DNA from: Marvinbryantia sp.
Lineage (GTDB): Bacteria > Bacillota > Clostridia > Lachnospirales > Lachnospiraceae
Length of the DNA stretch: 41,820 nt
Assembly: GCA_016297895.1 (NCBI GenBank)
Contig: JAEDFS010000014.1
Location: 1-41,820 of the forward strand
Reading direction: 5' to 3'
Of the stretch, positions 8,681 to 17,269 are shown in pieces. The position numbers and the translations under genes are program-made. Position 1 is the first letter of the stretch; each line of letters begins with the position of its first letter. Below the pieces are notes generated by a model. That model did not search any database, was not told where the DNA came from, and saw nothing but the letters and a program-made list of their open reading frames with translations.

Positions 8681-10408
8681 CTACTGTGGAATCATGGCAG
8701 TCATGGCATCCGTCAGCTCCTGAAGCTTCCGGTCTGCATCTGCCATATCTTTGCCCTTCACACCCATATAAAACTTCACCTTGGGTTCTGTACCGGAAGG
8801 GCGAACGCAGCACCATGCATCCTCTTCCAGCTCAAAATACAGAACATTGGAAACAGGAAGTCCGGTCTCCCTCTCTTTTTCCGTCACACAGTCGATGATA
8901 CGGTTTTCTCCGTAATCACGGAATGCGAGAGTCTTCCAGGGTCCCACCTGACGGGGCGGATTGCTTCGGAAACTCTTTATGATCTCCTGGATCTTCTGTG
9001 CTCCTTCGATTCCCTTTAACGTAAGAGTGTGGAGCCCTTCTTTATAATAGCCATATTTTTCAAACAGCACCAGCATCTGATCCCACAGCGTCAGATTTTT
9101 GCTCTTATAGTAGGCAGCTGCTTCACAGAGAGCCATCACAGCAACTACTGCATCCTTATCTCTTGCGTGAGTTCCCACCAGACATCCATAGCTCTCCTCA
9201 AATCCAAAGAGGAAGGTATGGTCATGGTTCTGTTCAAAGAATTTGATCTGTTCTCCGATATATTTGAATCCGGTAAGGGTCTCAATAAGCTGTGCACCAT
9301 ATTCTTTTGTCACTGCCTGAGCCATATTTCCGGACACAATGGTGGTCACCACTGCACCGTCTTTTGGCAGGATTCCTTTTTTCTTCTTCTGGGAAAGCTG
9401 ATATTCACAGATGATCATGCCGGACATATTTCCGGTAAATGCCATGTACTCACCTGTTTTGCTGTCCTTTGCGTAGACGCCCAGACGGTCTGCATCCGGA
9501 TCTGTGGCAAGAACCAGATCTGCATCCACTTTTTTCGCCAGTTCAAGTGCTAAGGCAAATGCCTTTTTATCCTCCGGATTGGGATAGCTTACCGTAGGGA
9601 ACCGTCCATCCGGAAGCTCCTGCTCCGGAACCACATAGACCTGTTCAAATCCCAGTTCTTTCAGTACACGGCGTACCGGAAGATTTCCGGTTCCGTGAAG
9701 AGGTGTGTAGACGATCTTCAGGGATTTTGCCTGCTCTCTGATCACATCCGGATTCAGAACCAGTTTCTTCAGCTCTTCCATATATTTTGCATCGATCTCT
9801 TCCCCGATCATGGTGAGGAGCCCTGCCTCTTTCGCTTCCTGCTCATCCATGGTCTTTACGGATGCATAATCGGTGATTCCATTGACCCGGCTGATGATCT
9901 GCTCATCCTTGGGTGCGGTGATCTGTGCTCCGTCCTCCCAGTAAACCTTATATCCGTTATACTCCGGCGGATTATGGCTGGCTGTCACCACCACCCCGGC
10001 GATACATCCCAGAGTACGAAGAGCAAAGGAAAGTTCCGGTGTGGGACGCAGGGACTCAAATAAATAGGTCCTGATTCCGTTTGCACAGAAGCAGCGGGCT
10101 GCTTCCATTGCAAATTCCGGGGACATATGACGGGAATCATAGGCTACTGCCACGCCCTTTTCCTGGCCTTTTTCCTCTATGATAAAGTTTGCCAGACCCT
10201 GGCTGGCCTTTCTGACGGTATAGATGTTCATCCGGTTGGTTCCGGCTCCGATCACACCCCGAAGTCCGCCGGTACCAAATGCCAGATCCCGGTAAAACCG
10301 GTCTTCGATCTCTTTTTCATTTCCTGCGATGCTCTTTAACTCTGCCTTTGTGGCTTCATCAAAGTAGGGATTTTCGCACCACAGCTTATAATTTTCTGCT
10401 GCTCCCAT
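8681..10408 (-). CDS. Phosphoglucomutase/phosphomannomutase (alpha-D-phosphohexomutase)
   Basis: A 575-residue cytosolic phosphohexomutase that interconverts hexose-1-P and hexose-6-P. The phosphoserine loop TASHNPPEYNGYK is at about residue 144, the metal loop DPDADRLG follows, then the sugar-binding loop GFEESYG and the phosphate-binding RPSGTEPKVKFYM near the C-terminus. The length fits the PgcA-like branch. The ATG at 10408 has GAGGAAAG upstream; a GTG five codons earlier lies within that site. In this operon it is needed to turn mannose-1-P from the phosphorylase into mannose-6-P for the isomerase, so phosphomannomutase activity is expected. It may also act on glucose-1-P. It lies 15 bases after the phosphorylase and 58 before the isomerase-kinase. 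Confidence 0.92.
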   Translation of the reverse strand: MGAAENYKLWCENPYFDEATKAELKSIAGNEKEIEDRFYRDLAFGTGGLRGVIGAGTNRMNIYTVRKASQGLANFIIEEKGQEKGVAVAYDSRHMSPEFAMEAARCFCANGIRTYLFESLRPTPELSFALRTLGCIAGVVVTASHNPPEYNGYKVYWEDGAQITAPKDEQIISRVNGITDYASVKTMDEQEAKEAGLLTMIGEEIDAKYMEELKKLVLNPDVIREQAKSLKIVYTPLHGTGNLPVRRVLKELGFEQVYVVPEQELPDGRFPTVSYPNPEDKKAFALALELAKKVDADLVLATDPDADRLGVYAKDSKTGEYMAFTGNMSGMIICEYQLSQKKKKGILPKDGAVVTTIVSGNMAQAVTKEYGAQLIETLTGFKYIGEQIKFFEQNHDHTFLFGFEESYGCLVGTHARDKDAVVAVMALCEAAAYYKSKNLTLWDQMLVLFEKYGYYKEGLHTLTLKGIEGAQKIQEIIKSFRSNPPRQVGPWKTLAFRDYGENRIIDCVTEKERETGLPVSNVLYFELEEDAWCCVRPSGTEPKVKFYMGVKGKDMADADRKLQELTDAMTAMIPQ

Positions 10409-10423
10409 GTTTTCTTTCCTCAC

Positions 10424-11599
10424 TTACTGAATGGATTTTAAAAACTCCAGGTTCTTTGTGATCAGGCTGCATCTCTGCTGTACGCATTCCACAGAACGAA
10501 GGGGATCCTCCGGTGTATTGAATACATAATCGATCAGACGGTCCACCGTTGTGGTAGCCACATGCATTCTGGTATCAGAAGAAGCATAGTACAGATATAC
10601 ATCTCCGTTTTCTCTTGCGATCGCTCCGTTGGTAAATACTACATTGGACACGTCGCCTACACGCTCCCAGTCATGGGGTCCCAACAGCATGCCGGAGGGC
10701 TCTGCGATCACGCGGGAAGGATCATCCAGGGCTGTTGCAAATGCATACAGTACATAACGAAGTCCTGCTGCTGTATTTCTTACTCCGTGAGCAATGTGGA
10801 TCCATCCTCTGTCTGTCTTGATGGGAACAGCACCGGCACCGTTCTTTGCCTCGGTGATGGTATGATATTTTCTCTTGCTGGTGATGATCTCCTCATCGAT
10901 CACTGCATGTTCAATGTCATCGCAGAGACCGAATCCGATTCCTCCGCCGCTTCCTGTATCGATGAAATCATCCATGGGACGGGTATAGAAAGCGTATTTT
11001 CCGTTTACAAATTCCGGATGAAGCACGACGTTTCTCTGCTGGGGAGAACGCAGGGTCTTTAAGTTGTCCAGACGCTCCCAGGTCTTCAGATCCTTTGTAC
11101 GAACGATTCCTGCTGCTGCCACCGCTGCGGACAGGTCATTTACGGAAGTATCCTTGCTCTCGGAACAGAACACACCGTAGATCCATCCGTCCTCATGTTT
11201 GGTCAGACGCATATCGTATACGTTGGTCTCTTCTTTGCAGGTATCCGGAAGCTGTACCGGATAATCCCAGAACTTAAATCCGTCGATTCCGTTGTCACTT
11301 TCTGCCACGCCGAAGAAGGATTTTCTGTCATTTCCTTCAACACGGCAAACCAGATAGAATTTTCCGTTCAGTTCAATTGCTCCGGAGTTCATCACTGCAT
11401 TGACTCCAAGGCGCTCCATAAAATACGGATTTGTCTCCGGATTCAGATCATATTTCCAGTGGAGCGGAATATGCTCTCTTGTCACTACCGGATATACATA
11501 TTTCTGAAGAATTCCATTATAATAAGTGCTTTTCTCGTTCTTTCTTGCCAGTAATCTTTCCTGTTTTTCCTGTTCGATATAATACTGTTTATGAAGCAT
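10424..11599 (-). CDS. GH130 4-O-beta-D-mannosyl-D-glucose phosphorylase
   Basis: A 391-residue GH130 phosphorylase. It matches the mannosylglucose phosphorylase subgroup in its opening HWKYDLN...NPYFMERLGVN block and in NSGAIELNGKFYLVCRVEG. The proton-donor Asp is expected at D129 in ETNVYDMRLT. The enzyme splits beta-1,4-mannosyl-glucose with phosphate to mannose-1-P and glucose, conserving the bond energy. It acts in the cytosol; no signal peptide is present. The ATG at 11599 has AAGGAGG at ideal spacing and the gene overlaps the epimerase gene by 11 bases. The upstream epimerase would supply its substrate from mannobiose. Other GH130 subgroups act on mannobiose or mannosyl-GlcNAc. Sequence and the 2-epimerase next door favour the mannosyl-glucose activity. 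Confidence 0.88.
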   Translation of the reverse strand: MLHKQYYIEQEKQERLLARKNEKSTYYNGILQKYVYPVVTREHIPLHWKYDLNPETNPYFMERLGVNAVMNSGAIELNGKFYLVCRVEGNDRKSFFGVAESDNGIDGFKFWDYPVQLPDTCKEETNVYDMRLTKHEDGWIYGVFCSESKDTSVNDLSAAVAAAGIVRTKDLKTWERLDNLKTLRSPQQRNVVLHPEFVNGKYAFYTRPMDDFIDTGSGGGIGFGLCDDIEHAVIDEEIITSKRKYHTITEAKNGAGAVPIKTDRGWIHIAHGVRNTAAGLRYVLYAFATALDDPSRVIAEPSGMLLGPHDWERVGDVSNVVFTNGAIARENGDVYLYYASSDTRMHVATTTVDRLIDYVFNTPEDPLRSVECVQQRCSLITKNLEFLKSIQ

Positions 11600-12764
11600 T
11601 GCTCATCCTCCTTATGATCTCAATACACATCCGTCCGTTGTGATAGGGGCATTTCCACGGTTCCACGATAGGCTTTCCCTCGATGGGAGCTCCGTTTTCA
11701 TCCACACACCAGTACCACTCTGACCCTTCTCTTTGATCCACTACATGTTCCTGAATAAATTTCCAGGTGTCTTCTGCTGCCTGACGGTACTCCGTATGCT
11801 CCGGAGCCTTCTGCCATGCATTGTAAAAGCCGACCACTGTCTCAGCCTGTACCCACCAGATACGGGTGGTATCCACTTTGCCCTTTTCGCACTCATTTGC
11901 CAGAGAATGATTGCAGTACGCTTTTTCATAGACGCAGGCTTCCAGTTCTTTTGTGATCGCATGCATCTTTTCCGTATAGGAATCATCTCCCAGCACTTCG
12001 CATCCCCGGTCGATCAGCCATGCAGTCTCAATGTCATGACCGAAGGAATGAAGATCAATGAGGGTATTCCAGTCCGCATCAAAGAATACTTCCTGACGGC
12101 GAAGCTTCGGATTATAAACCTTCTCAGCAAAGATGTCCATGATCCAGCGAAGGCGGCTGCCTACCTCTTCGTCCTTTGTCACATCATACAGCTCCGTATA
12201 GGCTTCAAATACATGAAGCAGAGTGTTCATGGTCTTCTCTGCCATGACGCCGTTCTCGGAAAGCTTTTCATTATCCACCGGCTGGAAATCTTCCGTAAAT
12301 GCCTCCAGATATCCCCGGTCATCCCGGCATTTACTCTCGATCAGCTCATACAGCTGTCTTGCCGTATCCAGTGCTTCTTTTTTTCCACTCACACGGTAAT
12401 AGGAAGAAAGGGCATAGATCGCAAATGCCTGATTATAAGTATGCTTCAGCCCCTCCTCCACATTTCCGTTATAAGTCACAGACCAGTATACACCGCCGTT
12501 CTTTTTATCCAGGCAGTAATTTTTCATAAATTCATAGGCATGATCCGCCTCTTCCAGAAGATCTGCATCCTCCAGAAGACGATATGCGTTGGAAAAAAAC
12601 CATAAGATCCTGCTGTTAAGAATACATCCCTTGACCGCCTGCCTGTCCAGCTTCAGATCGTAGCTTAACCAGCCATAATATCCGCCGTACTCATTATCCC
12701 TCAATCCTTTCCAGAACGGGATCAGGGTCTGTGTCAGATGTTCTCTGACTTCCTGAACTGTCAT
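11589..12764 (-). CDS. Cellobiose/mannobiose 2-epimerase (AGE family)
   Basis: A 391-residue (alpha/alpha)6-barrel epimerase of the N-acylglucosamine 2-epimerase family. Family active-site residues are visible: H184, the HSFGHDIETAWL block (H239, H243, E246), RIWWVQAE (W303, W304, E308) and a late PYHNGRM histidine. Cellobiose 2-epimerases invert C2 of the reducing-end sugar. In this setting the likely reaction is beta-1,4-mannobiose to mannosyl-glucose, feeding the GH130 enzyme whose gene overlaps it. The ATG at 12764 is chosen because AAAGGAGG lies 8 bases upstream; an earlier in-frame ATG at 12785 precedes that site. It is the first gene of the mannoside operon. Confidence 0.88.
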   Translation of the reverse strand: MTVQEVREHLTQTLIPFWKGLRDNEYGGYYGWLSYDLKLDRQAVKGCILNSRILWFFSNAYRLLEDADLLEEADHAYEFMKNYCLDKKNGGVYWSVTYNGNVEEGLKHTYNQAFAIYALSSYYRVSGKKEALDTARQLYELIESKCRDDRGYLEAFTEDFQPVDNEKLSENGVMAEKTMNTLLHVFEAYTELYDVTKDEEVGSRLRWIMDIFAEKVYNPKLRRQEVFFDADWNTLIDLHSFGHDIETAWLIDRGCEVLGDDSYTEKMHAITKELEACVYEKAYCNHSLANECEKGKVDTTRIWWVQAETVVGFYNAWQKAPEHTEYRQAAEDTWKFIQEHVVDQREGSEWYWCVDENGAPIEGKPIVEPWKCPYHNGRMCIEIIRRMSNAS

Positions 12765-13075
12765 GAAACCTTCCTCCTTTATCATATCTGTATCATTTTT
12801 TACCTTAATTTTACCTTATCATTTTTAAGTTATTTAAGCAATATACTTTCTATAATTTTAGTATATTTTACTTAAATTAAGTAATCATCCTCTATTTTAA
12901 TCTGGAAAGCAACTTATTTTTCGGCGAAATGCCTATTTCTATGGCAAATCCCGGACTCCTGTGACAGAATCTCTTTATCTTATACAAAACAGAAAGGAAC
13001 CACACTCCTGCCCATTATCCGTTTTGGGCTGGCTGTGATTCCCTGTGTTGTTTTTTCTGCTCCTGCTGCAGTTCT
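12765..13075. promoter_or_regulatory. Control region upstream of the mannoside operon
   Basis: A 311-base non-coding stretch, very AT-rich in its left half. It contains a tandem 11-base repeat (TTTTTACCTTA ATTTTACCTTA, 12797-12818) and a perfect palindrome ACTTAAATTAAGT (12870-12882). Either could be a LacI-family operator. Only weak -10/-35 candidates are visible on the minus strand, for example TATAGA at about 12850. The right part, next to the oxidoreductase stop, shows no convincing terminator, so some read-through from the upstream gene is possible. Confidence 0.45.
12870..12882. repeat. Perfect palindrome, candidate LacI operator
   Basis: ACTTAA-A-TTAAGT, two 6-base arms around one base, about 106 bases upstream of the epimerase ATG. 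It lies in the only sizeable non-coding region of the mannoside operon, whose last two genes encode LacI regulators. Being AT-rich, it could also be a chance palindrome. Confidence 0.35.
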
Positions 13076-14683
13076 CTACTTCACGTATTTTTCCAGTGCT
13101 GCCCGCACTGCTCCCGGTCCCTGGATCATCTCTTTAAAATATCCGCATACCGTATCTGCCAGTCCGGCTTCATAAAGGTTCACGCCGAAGATCGCTTCAT
13201 TTTCCAGAATCGGGCGAAGCTTTTCCATATCTCCTTCTTCTCCCAGATGAAATTCTGCCAGAATCGGACATACGGTGTCCAGGAGAGGATCTGCACTCAG
13301 TTCAAAGTGATTTCCCTGATCATCCACTGCCATCAGATACCGAAGCCATCCTGCATACACAAGAGGAATGAGTTTCAGCTCTGATACGCTGCGGTTCGGA
13401 TCTGCCTGGTAGGCTTTGATGGTCTCTCCAAAACGGATCGGCAGCTTCTGAGAAGTATCTGTGGCAATTCTCTGAGGTGTATCCGGCATGAACGGATTCG
13501 GAAGACGGACATTCACGACCGCATCGATAAATTCTCTGGGATTGAGCACACCCGGATCCACTACCACAGGCAGTCCTTCCACATAACCGATTGTCTCCAC
13601 CATCTTCTTTAATACCGGATCCTTCATTTCAGCAGAGATCAGATCGTACCCCAGAATACATCCGAATACAGCCAGCGATGTGTGCAGAGGATTCAGGCAG
13701 GTGCAGACTTTCATCTTCTCCACCTTGTCCACCGTCTCTCTCTCCGTAAAGATCAGCCCGCCTTTTTCCAGCGCCGGTCTGCCTCCCGGGAACGAATCCT
13801 CAATAACCAGATATTCGCACTCCTCTGCATTGACAAAAGGCGCAATATATGTCTTCTTCTCCGTAATGATGGGCTTCAGATCATCGATGCCGTCTTTTTC
13901 CAGCAAAGCCGCCACCTTATCATCCGGTCTCGGAGTGATCTTATCGATCATGGACCAGGGGAATGCCACCCTGTTGGGATCCTCTATATACTGTTCAAAT
14001 CCGGCATCCGCTTTTCCTGATTTCACCCATTCCTTTACATAGACGGAGACGGCATCGTGAAGCTTCGTTCCGTTGTGAGAACAGTTATCCATGCTGACCA
14101 TGGAGATCGGTTTTCCTCCCGAGAGAAATCTGGCATAGAGGAAAGCTGCAATCTTTCCCATATAGCTTACCGGTTTTTCCGGACCGTTTTCCAGATCCTG
14201 ACATACTGCCGCCGTATAATTGCCCTCTCCGTCCACCAGGCTGTAACCCTTTTCCGTAATGGTAAAGCTTACCATCTGGAGAGAATCTTTTGCAAAAATC
14301 TCCTTCAGCCGTTCAAAATGACTGTCATATCCCGCATCCATGGTCAATGCTTCCGCAATGCTTCCCACAATGGTTTTTTCCACATTGCCGTCTGCCTTTA
14401 AGGTAACCAGTACGGTATAATTATCGTGGGGATGGAACAGCTTTTCCATCGCCTCATGACCGCCCACTGCGATCAGTCCCCGGTCCAGGGTACCGTCATT
14501 TAACAGCTTTTCCACTACATTTGCCTGAAAGGCCCGGAAAATATTTCCCGCTCCGAAGTGAAGCCAGAACGGATTCTCCCTGGTCTCTTTTACCATCGCC
14601 TCATGGTCATATTTCGGAAGCTGATATCCTGCCGCTTCCCACTGTGCCCGTTCTTTTCTTAATCCCTGTTCGCTTAACTGCAT
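13076..14683 (-). CDS. Mannitol dehydrogenase family oxidoreductase (fructuronate reductase-like)
   Basis: A 535-residue member of the long-chain polyol-specific dehydrogenase family (mannitol dehydrogenase, UxuB fructuronate reductase, tagaturonate reductase). The NAD(P)-binding start FGAGNIFRAF lies in the N-terminal quarter, followed by the substrate/catalytic region MVSMDNCSHNGTKL. Family enzymes reduce a keto sugar acid or ketose to the sugar acid or polyol with NAD(P)H. The ATG at 14683 has AGAGAGGAAG upstream. The gene stands alone between the symporter terminator and the mannoside operon, with no mannonate dehydratase (UxuA) beside it, so the uronate assignment is not supported by context. 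Mannonate/fructuronate is the best guess from length and sequence; a mannitol-type substrate remains possible. Confidence 0.78.
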   Translation of the reverse strand: MQLSEQGLRKERAQWEAAGYQLPKYDHEAMVKETRENPFWLHFGAGNIFRAFQANVVEKLLNDGTLDRGLIAVGGHEAMEKLFHPHDNYTVLVTLKADGNVEKTIVGSIAEALTMDAGYDSHFERLKEIFAKDSLQMVSFTITEKGYSLVDGEGNYTAAVCQDLENGPEKPVSYMGKIAAFLYARFLSGGKPISMVSMDNCSHNGTKLHDAVSVYVKEWVKSGKADAGFEQYIEDPNRVAFPWSMIDKITPRPDDKVAALLEKDGIDDLKPIITEKKTYIAPFVNAEECEYLVIEDSFPGGRPALEKGGLIFTERETVDKVEKMKVCTCLNPLHTSLAVFGCILGYDLISAEMKDPVLKKMVETIGYVEGLPVVVDPGVLNPREFIDAVVNVRLPNPFMPDTPQRIATDTSQKLPIRFGETIKAYQADPNRSVSELKLIPLVYAGWLRYLMAVDDQGNHFELSADPLLDTVCPILAEFHLGEEGDMEKLRPILENEAIFGVNLYEAGLADTVCGYFKEMIQGPGAVRAALEKYVK

Positions 14684-14766
14684 TGATTCTTCCTCTCTCG
14701 ATCATATCCTCAGGCATTACCCGTTTATTCACATTTATTCTACCATGTTTTTCTGGGATTTTCCAT

Positions 14767-14791
14767 AAAAAGAATGCGCTTTGCGCATTCT
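14767..14791 (-). terminator. Rho-independent terminator of the trp-symporter operon
   Basis: On the minus strand a perfect 9-bp stem AGAATGCGC / GCGCATTCT with loop AAA is followed by TTTTT. It begins 20 bases after the symporter stop codon. Its shape and flanks closely resemble the hairpin at 4588-4610. Confidence 0.9.
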
Positions 14792-14810
14792 CCGCCTGCA
14801 GGCAGCTGCC

Positions 14811-16469
14811 TTAGCTTCGGAAATAGATTTCCCGATCCAGCAGCCCTTCTGTCTTTGCCACGATCAGAGATACCGCTGCATCCCCTGTGGAATTGGAAGC
14901 CGCACGGAACATACCGAAGATCGGATCGATTCCCATGATCAGACTGACTGCTTCCACCGGCACTCCGATCTGTACCAGCAGAACCGACGCACAGACAAGG
15001 CCGGAACCCGGGATTCCCGGTGCCCCCACAGACAGCACGAACACGGCGAAGATCATGGAAAACAGCTGGGCTCCGGACAGTTCGATTCCGTAGATTCTGG
15101 CCATAAACAATCCTGCGATCATCATATAAATACAGCTACCGTCCATATTTACCGTGGCTCCAAGAGGAATGGAAAAGGAACATACTCTGGAAGAAATGCC
15201 CAGATCCTCCCGACAGGTCTTCATGTTAAATGTCATTGCTGCATTGCTGGAGCCCAGGCTGAACGTGGTCAGCATAGCCGGAGCAAATTTTTTCAAAAAC
15301 GGAAGCGGACTGACTCTTCCCAACAGGAAGATCAGCAGACTATAGACAGTGATCATTCCCGCAAGCGCTGTCAGAAACGTTCCCGCAAGCCCCATCAGAG
15401 AAATCAGAGTGTCTGCTCCTGTTGTCAGTATGAGAGATGTCATGGAACAGAACACGGCCAGAGGGATCACATTGATGATCAGTGTCGTGATCTTTAAAAA
15501 CAGGGAATTGCAGGCTTCAAAGAACTCTCTCAGTCCTTTGGAATAATCCCCGATCATTCCCACTGCTATGCCGCACAGCAGGGCAATGAAAATGATCTGA
15601 AGCATATTGGTCTCCAGAAACGGTTTTACAATATTCGCCGGTACGATCCCCACTACCGTATCCAGAATCGAGATGGAGGTGCCGGCTGCTGCTGCCGCCG
15701 TACCTGCCGCCGCATCTGACACCGATGCCAGAAGGCTGGGATCTCCGGGTTGGAACACCTGGAACACACCAAATCCCAATCCAATGGCAAGCGCTGTGGT
15801 AAACAGATAGAGTCCGAATACCTTTGCTCCCATCTTGCCCAGTTCCGCCAGACTGCCAAACTGGGAAATGCAGGACACGATGGAGAAAAATACCACAGGT
15901 CCCACTACCATTTTCAGAGCATTTAAGAACATGGTCTTCACCGGAACCAGGAGATAGCCGTTCAAACCGGTCAATACTTTTTCCGGAAGGGCTGCCTTAA
16001 GAACGAATCCAAGGAGCACCGCAAGAACCAGCGATCCCAGAGTCAGACAGAGCTGCTGACGCTGTGCCTTTCTGGCCGTAAGACTTACCGTATTCCATCC
16101 GTTTTTGTGTTTGCAGCGGATCCTGTCAGCAAAGGATTTCAGGATCATACTGCGGATGGCTATTTCGGCTTCATGATCCATTTCCTCTGTGTCCAGAGGA
16201 ATCCCGAAATCTCCGTTTTCTGACAGATCAAAAGGTTCACCCGGACAGGACAGCTTTACGGATACAGCCCCCATTCTTTTGGAAACAGTGATTCTCATCC
16301 CAGTTTCCCCTCTCCTGTGAGCAATCATCGTTACCATCGACTCTTCCGCCAGAAGCATGGCCGATTGGATCTCTTTCTTTTTAATCTTACATTCCTTCAG
16401 TGTGTCTTCAATAAAATCCAGTCCGCAACGGATCCCCTGCATGTCTGCAGTGACTTCTTTTCTGTGCAT
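14811..16469 (-). CDS. SDF-family cation:amino-acid symporter with N-terminal HATPase-like domain
   Basis: A 552-residue membrane protein. Residues about 139-552 form a sodium:dicarboxylate/amino-acid symporter (DAACS/SDF family) with many hydrophobic helices and the NMDGSCIY signature of helix 7. Residues about 1-132 are soluble and resemble an RsbW/histidine-kinase-type ATPase fold. EESMVTMIAH aligns with the N-box EEALVNAIEH but has Thr in place of the Mg-binding Asn, then FDLSENGDFG, then a GWNTVSL end. The ATG at 16469 has GGAGG 7 bases upstream. The gene starts 23 bases after trpA with no terminator between and is followed by a strong terminator, so it belongs to the trp operon. An amino acid (tryptophan, serine or similar) is a likely substrate by context. 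The sensor role of the front domain is inference. Confidence 0.86.
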   Translation of the reverse strand: MHRKEVTADMQGIRCGLDFIEDTLKECKIKKKEIQSAMLLAEESMVTMIAHRRGETGMRITVSKRMGAVSVKLSCPGEPFDLSENGDFGIPLDTEEMDHEAEIAIRSMILKSFADRIRCKHKNGWNTVSLTARKAQRQQLCLTLGSLVLAVLLGFVLKAALPEKVLTGLNGYLLVPVKTMFLNALKMVVGPVVFFSIVSCISQFGSLAELGKMGAKVFGLYLFTTALAIGLGFGVFQVFQPGDPSLLASVSDAAAGTAAAAAGTSISILDTVVGIVPANIVKPFLETNMLQIIFIALLCGIAVGMIGDYSKGLREFFEACNSLFLKITTLIINVIPLAVFCSMTSLILTTGADTLISLMGLAGTFLTALAGMITVYSLLIFLLGRVSPLPFLKKFAPAMLTTFSLGSSNAAMTFNMKTCREDLGISSRVCSFSIPLGATVNMDGSCIYMMIAGLFMARIYGIELSGAQLFSMIFAVFVLSVGAPGIPGSGLVCASVLLVQIGVPVEAVSLIMGIDPIFGMFRAASNSTGDAAVSLIVAKTEGLLDREIYFRS

Positions 16470-16492
16470 AAACAAACCTCCAAAATACCTGC

Positions 16493-17269
16493 TTATTTTT
16501 GATTTGCCGCCTCCACCATAGCTTTCACATACTCACCCACCGGCTCCGCAGAGTCTTTTCCGTGGGCTGCCAGTATTTTGATAATCGCAGATCCTACGAT
16601 CACGCCGTCTGAGATCGCAGCCATGTTTTGCGCCTGCTCCGGAGTGGAAATTCCAAATCCGATGGCACAGGGAAGATCTGTATTCTGACGCACTACATCT
16701 ACGATGGATTTCAGGTCTGTTTTGATCTCACTTCGTGTTCCCGTCACGCCCAGGCTGGATACGATATACAGAAATCCTTCCGCCTCCCCGGCGATCATGG
16801 CGATCCGGTTCTCGGAAGTAGGCGCAATGAGAGAGATCAGGTCCACTCCGTACTTACGGCTCACCGGAAGAAATTCTTCTTTTTCCTCAAAAGGCAGATC
16901 CGGCAGGATGATCCCGTCGATCCCGGTCTCCCGGCATAAGGAAAAGAAACGTTCCGCCCCGTAGGAGAACACCACATTTGCATAAGTCATAAATACCAGT
17001 GGTACCTCCACATCCTGACGGAGGTCTCTCACCAGATCAAAGATCTGATCCGTGGTCACGCCGCCCTTCAATGCTCTTAAGTTTGCTCCCTGGATCACAG
17101 GTCCTTCTGCCGTGGGATCGGAAAACGGAATCCCCAGCTCCACCAGAGCCGCCCCGTTTTTCACCGCTGCGCGCACAACGGCTGCCGTCGTCTCCAGATC
17201 CGGATCTCCACAGGTTATAAATGGAATAAAGGCTTTCCCTTTCTCAAATGCTTCTCTGATCCTACTCAT
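16493..17269 (-). CDS. trpA: Tryptophan synthase alpha subunit
   Basis: A 258-residue TIM-barrel subunit that cleaves indole-3-glycerol phosphate to indole and glyceraldehyde-3-P, passing indole to TrpB. The catalytic Glu lies in ALVELGIPFSDP and the catalytic Asp in the following SDPTAEGP loop. ITCGDPD at the start and IGFGISTPEQA near the end are typical. The ATG at 17269 is preferred because GGGGAGG lies 6 bases upstream. The start overlaps the trpB stop by 8 bases, so translation is likely coupled. Last biosynthetic gene of the operon. Confidence 0.97.
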   Translation of the reverse strand: MSRIREAFEKGKAFIPFITCGDPDLETTAAVVRAAVKNGAALVELGIPFSDPTAEGPVIQGANLRALKGGVTTDQIFDLVRDLRQDVEVPLVFMTYANVVFSYGAERFFSLCRETGIDGIILPDLPFEEKEEFLPVSRKYGVDLISLIAPTSENRIAMIAGEAEGFLYIVSSLGVTGTRSEIKTDLKSIVDVVRQNTDLPCAIGFGISTPEQAQNMAAISDGVIVGSAIIKILAAHGKDSAEPVGEYVKAMVEAANQK

